64,000 bases of DNA from Candidatus Heimdallarchaeota archaeon. Its GTDB lineage: Archaea; Asgardarchaeota; Heimdallarchaeia; JABLTI01. Location: the NCBI GenBank assembly GCA_018238155.1, contig JABCTZ010000041.1, positions 48,540-112,539 of the forward strand. Reading direction: 5' to 3'. The translations under genes and the position numbers were made by a program. This document shows, piece after piece, positions 1 through 8,722 of the stretch (position 1 is its first letter; every line of letters starts with the position of its first letter). A model generated the notes under the pieces. That model saw only the letters and a list, made by a program, of their open reading frames with translations, had not been told where the DNA came from and did not search any database.

Positions 1-444
1 ATCATACGTGGGTTACTATGTGAAAAATCTGAAATTATTAAAAAGGAAATACCAAAATCAAAGCTAGACCACTATAATACTATTGAAGAAGAAATAGAAA
101 AGTTGAATGATTTTTTCACCTCATTTAATGCTTTAATTATGATTTTAAATGAAGAAGGTAAAATATTATTTGTTTCGCCAAATATAGATGAGAGTAAGCT
201 TTACCAACCTAAGAATAAGATTATTGGAAAAAAACTAAATGAAATTTTCCCAAAAGGACAAGCAAAATTTTTCACACAATATATCAATGAAGTTTTCAGA
301 AATGGAGAAGCAATCAGCTTCGAGTACCATTTGCCTATTAATAACAAAGTATTATGGTTCCAATGTAGAATTATTCCAGTGTATGTCAAAGATGAGAAAT
401 TTACTCAAACTGTTGCAATTATCAGGGACATAACGAAATGGTGA
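1..444 (+). CDS. PAS-domain protein, C-terminal fragment
   Basis: The frame is open from the first base of the window, so this is the 3' end of a gene that begins outside it. The last ~110 residues look like a PAS domain: a strand around 'IMILNEEGKILFVSPN', a helical stretch ending 'GKKLNEIFP', and a closing 'VAIIRDITKW' typical of the end of a PAS/PAC module. A helix rich in Glu and Lys precedes it. PAS domains bind small ligands or cofactors and usually sit in sensor kinases or regulators; no kinase or HTH part is visible here, so the output domain, if any, lies upstream. The TTG near base 103 is probably an internal codon. Confidence 0.7.
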   Translation: MIRGLLCEKSEIIKKEIPKSKLDHYNTIEEEIEKLNDFFTSFNALIMILNEEGKILFVSPNIDESKLYQPKNKIIGKKLNEIFPKGQAKFFTQYINEVFRNGEAISFEYHLPINNKVLWFQCRIIPVYVKDEKFTQTVAIIRDITKW

Positions 445-563
445 GTAGAACCTATTGCCAAAGAAAAGTAAATTTTTCACAGATAATTTTTTCATGTAAC
501 ATCTAACCAAAAGTATTATTATTTAATAAAATAATAACACAATCCATTCTAGGATGAATCTCA

Positions 564-2627
564 ATGGAACTTCATAAACTTTGGCCGAAAGAATTACAAA
601 CTCACTACTGGCGTTTAGATGAAAATTATCACAATTTAATTCTAGCAAAAGTCAAAGAAAACACAAAAGGAAAAAACATTCTAATGAATTTTATCTCTGC
701 AATAGACGAGTTAATAGATTCGAAAGGTATGTGCATGAGTAATTCTGAATTCTTATTCTTAGCTGCAGCTGTAAAGGTTATTCAAGGTAAATCTGAAGCA
801 ATTCAAGATATTTGCAGAATGGATGAATTTCATCCGGGATTACATAATGCTAAAGCCTTTAATTTAATTTCAAGGAAAAAATTTACTGAAGTGCCTTCAT
901 TAATTAAGAAAGCCAAAAAATTTGCTAAAGATGTAGATCCCTATAATTATCTTTATGCTCTTTCCAATGAGATATTGATGTTATATTACACAGGAGTATT
1001 TGGTATTATAAAAGATCGGCTAATTTCTCTTAATAAAGAATATAAAAAGATTATAGGCAAATTACCTGAAGGAGATAAAAATAGATTAGCTGCTTTAGAA
1101 GCTTGCATATTAGGTAAATCTGTAGTAATTTCCTTGAAACGAAGAGAAGGAAGGATAGAAGAAGGAGCATCGATAGGCCAAGAACTTATTGCGAAAGCAA
1201 GAGTAACAGAAAACCGTTATTTGCTTAATCGTCTTCTAAATAATACCGCTTTGTGTTTAGTGGAAAGTGGAAACCTAAGAGCCGGTTTAAAATATCTTGA
1301 AGAAGCATTTGCTTTTTCAGAAAATTTGGGAAATGAGATCCAATTATCTATTGGAGGAAATAATATTGGTTTTATTTATCGAAATATGGGAAATATTGAG
1401 CAAGCAATGAAATATTTCTACATTGCTCTTGAGCATTCTAAACAAGCAGGAATTGCCCCATACATTATTGCAACTGAAACTAATATAGCTCATTTACACC
1501 TAGATTTCGGAAATCCAAAACTTGCACTTGCAGATTCAGATATAGCAATGGAAAGCTTAGAGAATAGCAATGTTCCTGTACCACCATCAATAGTAATTGC
1601 TTTAGATTTATGTCGTGCAGATATCTTTGAATACTTGGAAGATTTCGATAAAGTTCGTGAAACTCTTGAACATGCTCTCGAGTTAGTTAAATCTGCAGAT
1701 TTGAACAAGGAAACACCTAAAATTAAATTAAGATTTGCCCGAATTTCTGCAAAACAACAAAACCTTGGAGAAGCAAATCAAAAACTTACAGAAGCGCTCA
1801 CATTTGCAATTGCAAACAATTCATATGAAATAATTGTTAATGCTAAACTGCAATTAGCTGAGATTGATTTATTGAGATACCGTATGACAAATCAAAATAT
1901 TCTTTTGTTAGCTGCTTACGAAAAAATACTCGATTCAGAACAACTTTGTCTTGAGCAAGATTACAAATTAATTTTAATTGATGTTTATATTTTGAAAGGA
2001 TTATTACTTTCGATAAATAATAAAAAGAAAGAGGGAATAAAAGCATTAGAAAAGGCTATTGAATTAGCGCAAGATCTAAATATCCTTGAAAAAGAACAAG
2101 AAGCAAGAAACCAGCTAAGTGAAATTGAGAAAGAAAAGAAAAGTTTACTTGTTAGAATATTTACTCGGATAAACAAATCAATTAGATCAACGATTGCTTT
2201 TGAAAGTGTTACTGGACCTAAAAAAATTGAATCAGATATTCGTGCTTTATTCCTTATCACAAGAGAATCCGGTTTACCATTCTATCAGAAGGACTTTAGT
2301 GAATCCAAACAAATTGATTCCGGATTATTATCGGGTTTATTATCAGCAATTAGAACCATGAGTCAAACAATACTTAATGCAAAAGAAGGTGGTTTGAAAT
2401 TAATTGACCATGGAAATGTAGCAATAATGCTTGAAACACGTGAAAGGTTATTTTTTGCTCTGGTTGTTTCAAAGGAAACATACTTGATTCGTGAAAAACT
2501 ACGTGATTTTGCAGATTCTTTATCTGATGAAGCAATTATTAAGATAATTGATCAAGGTGTGATAAACATAACAGATAAACAAAAAATATTGATCGAGGAT
2601 CTTATCACTAATACATTTACCAAATAA
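564..2627 (+). CDS. TPR-repeat protein with C-terminal longin/roadblock-like domain
   Basis: A 687-residue protein without signal peptide. Residues ~100-520 are tandem helix pairs with TPR signature spacing, for example 'NNIGFIYRNMGNIEQAMKYF' and 'LKGLLLSINNKKKEGIKALE'. The final ~130 residues change character: 'IRALFLITRESGLPFYQKDF' followed by a 'LLSGLLSAI' helix and 'LFFALVVSKE'. This strand-helix-strand layout resembles the longin/roadblock-like domains common in Asgard archaea, and it matches the N-terminal domain of the membrane protein at 18972-19685. TPRs suggest a scaffold; the terminal domain suggests a link to small GTPases or membranes (inference). The stop codon directly abuts the stop of the convergent gene on the other strand, with no base between. 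The ATG start has no strong ribosome binding site. Confidence 0.7.
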   Translation: MELHKLWPKELQTHYWRLDENYHNLILAKVKENTKGKNILMNFISAIDELIDSKGMCMSNSEFLFLAAAVKVIQGKSEAIQDICRMDEFHPGLHNAKAFNLISRKKFTEVPSLIKKAKKFAKDVDPYNYLYALSNEILMLYYTGVFGIIKDRLISLNKEYKKIIGKLPEGDKNRLAALEACILGKSVVISLKRREGRIEEGASIGQELIAKARVTENRYLLNRLLNNTALCLVESGNLRAGLKYLEEAFAFSENLGNEIQLSIGGNNIGFIYRNMGNIEQAMKYFYIALEHSKQAGIAPYIIATETNIAHLHLDFGNPKLALADSDIAMESLENSNVPVPPSIVIALDLCRADIFEYLEDFDKVRETLEHALELVKSADLNKETPKIKLRFARISAKQQNLGEANQKLTEALTFAIANNSYEIIVNAKLQLAEIDLLRYRMTNQNILLLAAYEKILDSEQLCLEQDYKLILIDVYILKGLLLSINNKKKEGIKALEKAIELAQDLNILEKEQEARNQLSEIEKEKKSLLVRIFTRINKSIRSTIAFESVTGPKKIESDIRALFLITRESGLPFYQKDFSESKQIDSGLLSGLLSAIRTMSQTILNAKEGGLKLIDHGNVAIMLETRERLFFALVVSKETYLIREKLRDFADSLSDEAIIKIIDQGVINITDKQKILIEDLITNTFTK

Positions 2628-4055
2628 TTATTTGCTTTTAGTAAAGAATTCAGCGTTCAATGAAATAAGATTACTCATACCATAAGGTATTTTTTTTACT
2701 AATCCTTTTACTTGTAATCGACCGACACATCTGGAAATAGTTGACTTTGATAAGGAAGTTCTTCTACAAATGGCTGCTTGTGTTAATTCTTTTCCATCAA
2801 GTATTTGTTCAAAAACAAGAAATTCCTTCTCAGTTAAGATTTCCTTCCATTTATCCTTATCAATTTGCATAATAGCATTTTTTGTTTCTTTATCATGTGT
2901 CTCAAGATTAGTTGTATCTCGTTTCTTTGAAAATAACCATTTATCATTTCTATATAAAATAAATAGAGTTGAGCCAATTCCTACTAGAAATAAACTTGAG
3001 ATAGTTGTACTGAATATTACTGCTAAATTACTAATAGTATTTACTTGACCTGTGACTGTAATTTCTATTGGAAAAGCATCAATACTAAAAATAATAGAGA
3101 TGTTTCCAGATATTGAACCAACATGAGTTGTATCAATTTCTGCTTTAAGATACATTGCTCTTCCAACAGCTAAACTCCACGATGTGAAATTTATTCTAAT
3201 CCATTTTGGAGCTTGAATTGTCCCTCCTAATGGAATGCTTTCATTATTTATTATTAGAAATATTCGATCAATGTTTTTGGTATTTCTTCTTACTTTTCCA
3301 ACATTCCATTCATTTGGAGATATGTCGAGTTCTTCAAGAATTAATGGACTCGTGAAATTTATATTCGAATAAAACGAGATCTTGTTTACTTCTAACCAGG
3401 ATAAAACAAGTCTTTTCCCAATAGTCGAAATTGTATGTGGGTTTGGAATAGATTTTATCAATGCTAATCCTTTGTCAAAAATAATCTTAGTATTTTGTGT
3501 GCCCACACGTCGTAACCAATCTATTCCTAATTTATAATTATATTTTGTTGATAATTCCTCTGTATCTTGAATGAAAGTAATTTTAATATTTCTTGTGAAA
3601 CCCACAGGAATACTTGATGACAGCGTAAATTGTATTTTTGTAGAATTCGTTAATTTTGTTGCCGTGAAAGGTAATATTTTGCTATCTGATTCAATGACTT
3701 GAATATTCCGAACGAAACCGGCGACTTCAATAGTTTCGATATTTATGCTTTGAAGTGAGTTTATTCCTTCAACTCCAACAAATTCAATATCTAATTGTAT
3801 TTGAGCTGTTTTTGTGTGTAAATAACTAGTTATTTTTCCACTAGAAATATCATAATTTGTTTCTTGTAAGGGTGAGATAGTATTTGGGATAACTGTTGTT
3901 ACAAATGGTGAACTCAAATCACCTACTGAAGTTGTTTCACCTTTCAATAAAGAAGAGAACATAAATTGACTAATAGGGTTTAATGAAAACAATGATGCTA
4001 AAAATATCACAACAACTAGGATTGTTAGTATTTTTCTTGTGTTCTTTTTTAGCAT
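2628..4055 (-). CDS. Membrane-anchored winged-helix regulator with extracellular domain
   Basis: 475 residues. A hydrophobic N-terminal helix (residues ~9-28) acts as signal or anchor. Residues ~50-340 are beta-rich with Asn-Ser/Thr sequons, as expected for an exported domain. A second hydrophobic segment lies at ~344-368, followed by a basic linker. The C-terminus (~406-465, 'LTEKEFLVFEQILDGKELTQ' then 'SLSKSTISRCVGRLQVKGLV') is a MarR/IclR-like winged helix that would sit in the cytosol. The architecture suggests an envelope sensor that binds DNA directly. The ligand and target genes are unknown. It is convergent with, and abuts, the TPR/longin-like gene. Confidence 0.65.
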   Translation of the reverse strand: MLKKNTRKILTILVVVIFLASLFSLNPISQFMFSSLLKGETTSVGDLSSPFVTTVIPNTISPLQETNYDISSGKITSYLHTKTAQIQLDIEFVGVEGINSLQSINIETIEVAGFVRNIQVIESDSKILPFTATKLTNSTKIQFTLSSSIPVGFTRNIKITFIQDTEELSTKYNYKLGIDWLRRVGTQNTKIIFDKGLALIKSIPNPHTISTIGKRLVLSWLEVNKISFYSNINFTSPLILEELDISPNEWNVGKVRRNTKNIDRIFLIINNESIPLGGTIQAPKWIRINFTSWSLAVGRAMYLKAEIDTTHVGSISGNISIIFSIDAFPIEITVTGQVNTISNLAVIFSTTISSLFLVGIGSTLFILYRNDKWLFSKKRDTTNLETHDKETKNAIMQIDKDKWKEILTEKEFLVFEQILDGKELTQAAICRRTSLSKSTISRCVGRLQVKGLVKKIPYGMSNLISLNAEFFTKSK

Positions 4056-4109
4056 GATTAATTACTCCAATTAGTTATTACTTCAATAGGTTTATTCAAA
4101 ACTTTAAAA

Positions 4110-5411
4110 TTATCTAAATAAAAGCAATAGGAAGAGCTGATTCAGATAGTATCTGAGAAGTGCACCTTGGAAAATGAAAAGCCATTGGCCATTCCAATAA
4201 CTCACAGACTCTTCATTAATAGAATATATTGTGCTAAAAGCGATAAACTCTGTAATAGCATAAACAATTGCTTCAATTTGCTCTGGGAGCATTTGAGAAT
4301 CAGGATCATTAAAAACTTCAAAGAATAGCACTTTTGAGGTTTCATCCAATATCTCTACATAAGCATAATTTTGATAATTTGTTAAAGAATTTACATAAAC
4401 ATACCATAAACCATAGTAATCATCAAACCAAGCGTAACTTTCGTAAGAACCAAGTGTTTCAATGAAAGATTGTACTTCAGGTATTGCTTTTGAAATAGCT
4501 ATTACTTCAGTTTTAGTCAATTGTGCTTCTTTATTTTGGATAATTGAAAGTATGTCCTCAGTCTCATCACAAACAACAATACTGATCCAACTGTTTTTTG
4601 GAAAAGTTTCTATTGTCCAATAGTCAATAAACCAAACATTATCTGTTATATTATAATAACAATTCATTTGTTTAGTTGGTTCACTCCAAGTAGTATAATT
4701 ATCATACATTATATCAGAATAATAGATATTTATCTCATTATCAGGATTTTCTAAAATCCAATTTTGTACTTCTGAAAGAACCTCAACAATGAGGATAATC
4801 TCTTCTGGAGTATGTAGTGCGCCTTCAAATGGCTCATAAATATCAAAAGAAATCACTGAACCGTCAATATTTGAAATAATTACGCATGCTGAATAGTACT
4901 CATCATAGTAATCGATAATCCAACTACTATAGCCATCAAACCAAGCAAAAAAGCAAGCATTTTCATGAACATCTAACCAAGTAGAAATTTCAGGTATTGC
5001 ATTAGCAATATCGATTATTTCACTCTCAGTATAATTTGGTGTTAAAGGTGAATAGACTTCATAATATAGCACTTCACCTGTTGAAGCTTCAATCTCAATG
5101 TACGCGTAATTTAACCAACAATAGAAATCTTCGGTGTAATTGATATTTCCAGTATAAAATTCAACTATCCATATATTATCAATCAAATTTGTGGAAACGG
5201 AAGTTACATCATTTTCTTCAATAAAATTTGCTACCTCAGGGATACTACTAGCAATATCTATTGCATCTTGAAAAGATAGTGATTGTTTATTTCTAAGGTT
5301 ATTTGCAATCAATGAACCTGTAAGAACAGAAGTACCTGCTAAAACAGCAGTCATTATCATTGAAATAATGACAAAAGTATTCCCATGCTTTGATCGATTA
5401 AATACTTTCAT
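4110..5411 (-). CDS. Secreted protein with five PepSY-like repeats
   Basis: 433 residues. The N-terminus has basic residues and a hydrophobic helix ('FVIISMIMTAVLAGTSVLTG'), a signal peptide or anchor. The rest consists of about five units of ~75-85 residues, each starting with an amphipathic helix: 'SFQDAIDIASSIPEVANFIE', 'TESEIIDIANAIPEISTWLD', 'TPEEIILIVEVLSEVQNWIL', 'TKTEVIAISKAIPEVQSFIE' and 'LPEQIEAIVYAITEFIAFST'. Each continues with Tyr/Trp-rich strands and 'AYVEI..xTGEVLYYEVY'-like text. Helix plus two-strand units with a 'G.vl..ev' end recall PepSY domains, which inhibit peptidases or bind cell-surface partners. The last unit ends in a hydrophobic tail (~418-433) that could anchor it. 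Assignment to PepSY is by pattern only. Confidence 0.55.
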   Translation of the reverse strand: MKVFNRSKHGNTFVIISMIMTAVLAGTSVLTGSLIANNLRNKQSLSFQDAIDIASSIPEVANFIEENDVTSVSTNLIDNIWIVEFYTGNINYTEDFYCWLNYAYIEIEASTGEVLYYEVYSPLTPNYTESEIIDIANAIPEISTWLDVHENACFFAWFDGYSSWIIDYYDEYYSACVIISNIDGSVISFDIYEPFEGALHTPEEIILIVEVLSEVQNWILENPDNEINIYYSDIMYDNYTTWSEPTKQMNCYYNITDNVWFIDYWTIETFPKNSWISIVVCDETEDILSIIQNKEAQLTKTEVIAISKAIPEVQSFIETLGSYESYAWFDDYYGLWYVYVNSLTNYQNYAYVEILDETSKVLFFEVFNDPDSQMLPEQIEAIVYAITEFIAFSTIYSINEESVSYWNGQWLFIFQGALLRYYLNQLFLLLLFR

Positions 5412-5860
5412 TTTTGTTCCTTACTCCTTGTAATCCAAATATCATCAATATTTAATTTGACTATTGAGTTACTATAACTGAAACAACTTAAAAAACTAGA
5501 CATTCAAATAGTTCACTTTTTTTGAACTCTTGAAATGGGGATAAAATTGACTGTCTTCTCAAAACAAAACTTAATCTTGTCCTGTAATAAACTTGAGATA
5601 CTGCAATAAATGGTTCTTAGAAACGAAAATTAAGTACTAAAAACCAAAGTGAATGACTAATTAGTGCCAAAAGATTAAATTAAATTAAAGTTCAAGCATA
5701 CATGAGCAGAGACAGATTCCTCTAGTAAGATGAGAGGTACTGTTGGGATTAGTTTTTGCTCACTTCTTATTGCTGCTTAACAAGCAAATAATCCTGATTT
5801 CTTTGCAAAAAAATTATCAACTACTAAATGAATTACGAATATAAACAGTTGGTAATTAAG
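5412..5860. other. Intergenic region between divergent genes, no gene seen
   Basis: About 450 bases separate two divergently read genes. I see no tRNA-like cloverleaf and no convincing reading frame. There is a short hairpin at 5511-5527 (GTTCA / TGAAC around a T-rich loop) and another at about 5721-5739 (CCTCT / AGAGG). The region presumably holds both promoters, but I could not choose a TATA box with confidence. Confidence 0.4.
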
Positions 5861-6421
5861 ATGGTTAAAATTGAAAAAGAACCCAGAGCAGCAGCTTATC
5901 CAGCTCCTGCAGCTTTAGTCTCTGCTTATGATGAAAAAGGAAATGCCAATGCAATGACAGCAGCATGGATTTCTAATATTTGTGCAGAACCTTCTACAGT
6001 AGTAGTTGGTATTCGAGACAACAGATATACTTTCGATCTGATAGAAAAATCAGGTTGTTTTGGAGTAAATATCCCAAATGTAGCAATTGCTAAAGAAACA
6101 GATTATTTTGGTGTTGTTTCAGGTAGAGATACAGATAAATTCAAAGATACCGGTTTAACAGTCTTCAAAGGTAAAGAAGTCAATGTCCCTTTAATAAATC
6201 AATGTCCAATAAATATTGAGTGTAAAGTGATTAAACAAGTAAAAATCGGGTCACATCATGCATTTTTTGGAGAAGTATTGAAAGTGTATTATGATGAGAG
6301 CATGTTGGATGAAAAAGGAGCACCTGATATTTTACTTGCTGATGTTCTAGCTTATGGTACTGGAAAATACTACTCACTTAAAGAATCAATAGACACATAT
6401 GGTTTTTCTAAGAGGAAATGA
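5861..6421 (+). CDS. Flavin reductase-like FMN-binding protein
   Basis: A 186-residue protein of the flavin reductase / DIM6-NTAB family, which binds FMN in a split beta-barrel and reduces flavin or acts as a flavoprotein oxidoreductase. Family marks are the N-terminal 'RAAAYPAPAALVSAYDEKGN', 'ANAMTAAWISNICAEPSTVV' (flavin phosphate-binding strand and loop), 'VGIRDNRYTFDLI', and 'GCFGVNIPN'. Length fits the family (~180-200). I prefer the ATG at 5861 (MVKIEKEP), which has GGTAA just upstream; an in-frame ATG at 5828 would add 11 residues but has no ribosome binding site. Natural electron partners cannot be read from the context. Confidence 0.8.
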   Translation: MVKIEKEPRAAAYPAPAALVSAYDEKGNANAMTAAWISNICAEPSTVVVGIRDNRYTFDLIEKSGCFGVNIPNVAIAKETDYFGVVSGRDTDKFKDTGLTVFKGKEVNVPLINQCPINIECKVIKQVKIGSHHAFFGEVLKVYYDESMLDEKGAPDILLADVLAYGTGKYYSLKESIDTYGFSKRK

Positions 6422-6507
6422 TTTTTTCTTATCTTTTAATATTCCATACTATCCAAAGTAAGATTAGGATTACTTGAAAGCGAAAAATAGACCATTATCC
6501 TTTTTTT

Positions 6508-6543
6508 AGGAGGATGAAATAATTGAGAACGATGAACAAGTGA
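6508..6543 (+). promoter_or_regulatory. Strong orphan ribosome binding site with tiny ORF
   Basis: AGGAGGATG at 6508-6516 is one of the strongest Shine-Dalgarno matches in the window, but it is followed only by a seven-codon frame, TTG at 6523 to TGA at 6543. It lies about 70 bases upstream of the restriction endonuclease gene. It could be a leader peptide for the restriction-modification pair or the remnant of a lost gene. Confidence 0.3.
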
Positions 6544-6615
6544 TAATCAAAATTAAAAAAATTATATTATCTGTAGAATAAGAATTGATTTAAAGAAACA
6601 AGCAATGATTTTATT

Positions 6616-7485
6616 ATGGTGAAGATGTTGGGATTTAATGTTTTAACAGCAATTGTGAATATTGCAAATTATGAGAACACTAATTTAGAAATTTATAGCA
6701 CAAAATCGAAGATTAGGATAAACACAGTTGGGGAAAAGCTCGAGTACTATTTCAAGGATGCAATAGCAAACTCATTTCAAATAAAAGAACAAAGTAAAAG
6801 GATCAAAATACACTCTTCAGTTTTTTCATGGCTAGGTAATCAAAATAATCCTCCAGATATGATTATCAATAAGGGCGATGCTTTTGAAGTCAAGAAGAAT
6901 CAATCAATGAAATCCACTATTGCATTAAACAATTCTTATCCAAAAAACAAATTATACATAGATGATCCAAAAATAACCAAGGAATGTTTTTCTTGTGAAG
7001 AAGAACAGTGGGGCAGCAAGGATATTTTCTATGTAATAGGTTCAATGAATGGTACAAACCTCCAGCATCTATTTATCGTGCAAGGTGAATGTTATGCCGC
7101 GAATAGAAAAATCTACTCAAATTTACTCTTACAATTCAAAGCAAAAGTTGATACATTAATTCAAGAACAAAATATGGAATCCACAAAGACAAGAGAGGTT
7201 GGTAGGATAACAAGGGTTGATCCACTTGGAATAACTACTTTCAGGATTAGAGGTATGTGGGAAATAAGAAACCCATTGGTTGTTTTTGGTGATTACAATA
7301 TTAATTCTGAAAGATACAAACTTTCAGCTATTATGCTTAAAGAGAAATATCAATCCTTTGCTGAAAAGGACATAAAATTATTGGAATCAAACCCTAAAAT
7401 TATTGTTGAAAAAATAAGAATACCAAATCCTAACAACCCGGCAAAATTGTTAACGACAATACTTATCAATATCTTAAGAACTTGA
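6616..7485 (+). CDS. Type II restriction endonuclease, NgoPII family (GGCC)
   Basis: 289 residues, close along its length to my memory of R.NgoPII, a PD-(D/E)XK endonuclease cutting GGCC. Recognisable blocks are 'VGEKLEYYFKDAI', 'FSWLGNQNNPPDMII', 'DAFEVKKNQS', 'ALNNSYPKNKLYIDDPKIT', 'ECFSCEEEQWGSKDIFYVIG', and 'RVDPLGITTFRIRGMWEIRNP'. The catalytic core is visible as Pro80-Asp81 followed by Glu91-x-Lys93. The methyltransferase starts 27 or 54 bases downstream, depending on its start, giving a compact R-M operon. The start is uncertain: ATG at 6616 or ATG at 6625. Length matches the family, so it appears intact. Confidence 0.85.
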   Translation: MVKMLGFNVLTAIVNIANYENTNLEIYSTKSKIRINTVGEKLEYYFKDAIANSFQIKEQSKRIKIHSSVFSWLGNQNNPPDMIINKGDAFEVKKNQSMKSTIALNNSYPKNKLYIDDPKITKECFSCEEEQWGSKDIFYVIGSMNGTNLQHLFIVQGECYAANRKIYSNLLLQFKAKVDTLIQEQNMESTKTREVGRITRVDPLGITTFRIRGMWEIRNPLVVFGDYNINSERYKLSAIMLKEKYQSFAEKDIKLLESNPKIIVEKIRIPNPNNPAKLLTTILINILRT

Positions 7486-7527
7486 CAAAATTACTAGCTT
7501 TATAAGTGAAAAATGACATTAATTATC

Positions 7528-7534
7528 GAGGAAA
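7528..7534 (+). promoter_or_regulatory. Ribosome binding site that favours the GTG start of the methyltransferase
   Basis: GAGGAAA at 7528-7534 lies five bases before the GTG at 7540. The upstream ATG at 7513 has no comparable site, and family members start right before the 'IVSLFSGCGG' motif, as the GTG does here. Confidence 0.5.
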
Positions 7535-7539
7535 TAATT

Positions 7540-8571
7540 GTGAAAATTGTATCTCTATTCTCTGGTTGTGGAGGATTGGATTTAGGTTTCATAGAGGCTG
7601 GATTTAAGATTGTTTTTGCCAATGATAATGACAAAAATGTAATTGAAACCTATGAAAAAAACCATAACATGAAGCTTGACACTAGATCTATAACTGATAT
7701 AGCTTCAGATGAGATACCTCAAGCTATTGGAGTTATTGGTGGTCCACCTTGCCAAAGCTGGAGTATAGCAGGTAATCTAAAGGGAATAAACGACAATAGA
7801 GGAAAACTATTCTATGAATATGCTCGAGTTCTAAGAGATAAAAAGCCACTGTTCTTTGTAGCTGAAAATGTTCCGGGCATTCTTTATAAAAACAATATTG
7901 AAGAATTTAACAAACTGATTGAATTACTTGAATCTCTATCATATAAAATCACTTACCAACTAGTTGACTCACGCGATTACGGAGTACCACAATCAAGAAG
8001 TAGAGTAATAATTATAGGATTTAAAAAAAGTTTAGATCATAAATTTGTTTTCCCACGTTCAACACATTCTAATAATCAACAAAAACTCTTTTCAACAAAT
8101 AAATGGTTAACATTGAAAGATGCCATAAGCGATTTACCTGAAGCAAAACCTGGTCTTAATAAGACTCACGCAAATGATGAGTTAGACATACCAAATCATG
8201 AATATATGCTTGGATCATTTTCTTCACATTATATGTCTAGGAACAGAAGACGAAACTGGAATGAACAATCTTTTACAATTCAAGCAGGTGGAAGGCATGC
8301 TCCACTTCATCCTGACTCAAGTGAGATGATAAAAGTAGCAGAGGATCTTTTTGAGTTTAAAGATAATAATCTAAAATATAGAAGATTATCAGTTAGAGAA
8401 TGCGCCAGACTTCAAACATTTCCTGATGATTTTATTTTTTATTATAAAAATCTTGTAAATGGGTATAAAATGGTTGGAAATGCAGTACCAGTCAAATTAG
8501 CTGCAATTCTAGCAAAACAAATTATGAAAGATTTGTTAAAACTAGAAATTTCTGAAAACAATAAAAAATAG
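7540..8571 (+). CDS. DNA (cytosine-5)-methyltransferase of the R-M pair
   Basis: Transfers a methyl group from S-adenosylmethionine to C5 of cytosine and, with the preceding NgoPII-type nuclease, should protect GGCC sites. Motifs appear in canonical order: I 'LFSGCGGLDLGFIEAGF' (AdoMet binding), IV 'GGPPCQSWSIAG' with the catalytic Cys in PCQ, VI 'AENVPG', VIII 'QSRSRVIIIGF', a target-recognition region around 'FSSHYMSRNRRRNWNEQSF', IX 'RECARLQTFPDDF', and X 'YKMVGNAVPVKLA'. All key residues are present. The GTG start at 7540 is preferred over ATG at 7513 (nine extra residues) because of its ribosome binding site and the family's usual N-terminus. Confidence 0.9.
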   Translation: MKIVSLFSGCGGLDLGFIEAGFKIVFANDNDKNVIETYEKNHNMKLDTRSITDIASDEIPQAIGVIGGPPCQSWSIAGNLKGINDNRGKLFYEYARVLRDKKPLFFVAENVPGILYKNNIEEFNKLIELLESLSYKITYQLVDSRDYGVPQSRSRVIIIGFKKSLDHKFVFPRSTHSNNQQKLFSTNKWLTLKDAISDLPEAKPGLNKTHANDELDIPNHEYMLGSFSSHYMSRNRRRNWNEQSFTIQAGGRHAPLHPDSSEMIKVAEDLFEFKDNNLKYRRLSVRECARLQTFPDDFIFYYKNLVNGYKMVGNAVPVKLAAILAKQIMKDLLKLEISENNKK

Positions 8572-8599
8572 ATATCAACTAGAAATTTTGAATCAATTT

Positions 8600-8616
8600 A
8601 TAATGGTTTTTTTTCT
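8600..8616 (+). terminator. T-rich terminator after the R-M operon
   Basis: A run of eight T at 8607-8614 follows the methyltransferase stop by about 35 bases, as expected for archaeal transcription termination on U-tracts. No strong hairpin is seen. Confidence 0.35.
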
Positions 8617-8722
8617 TTAAAATTTAAAATAATACTCTTTTTAAGCGAAAATTCCTATTTAAATAGACTTTAATAAGAATTGCAAGAGTGTTCGAATATC
8701 AATTTGAGGGTGTGGCTTTTTT

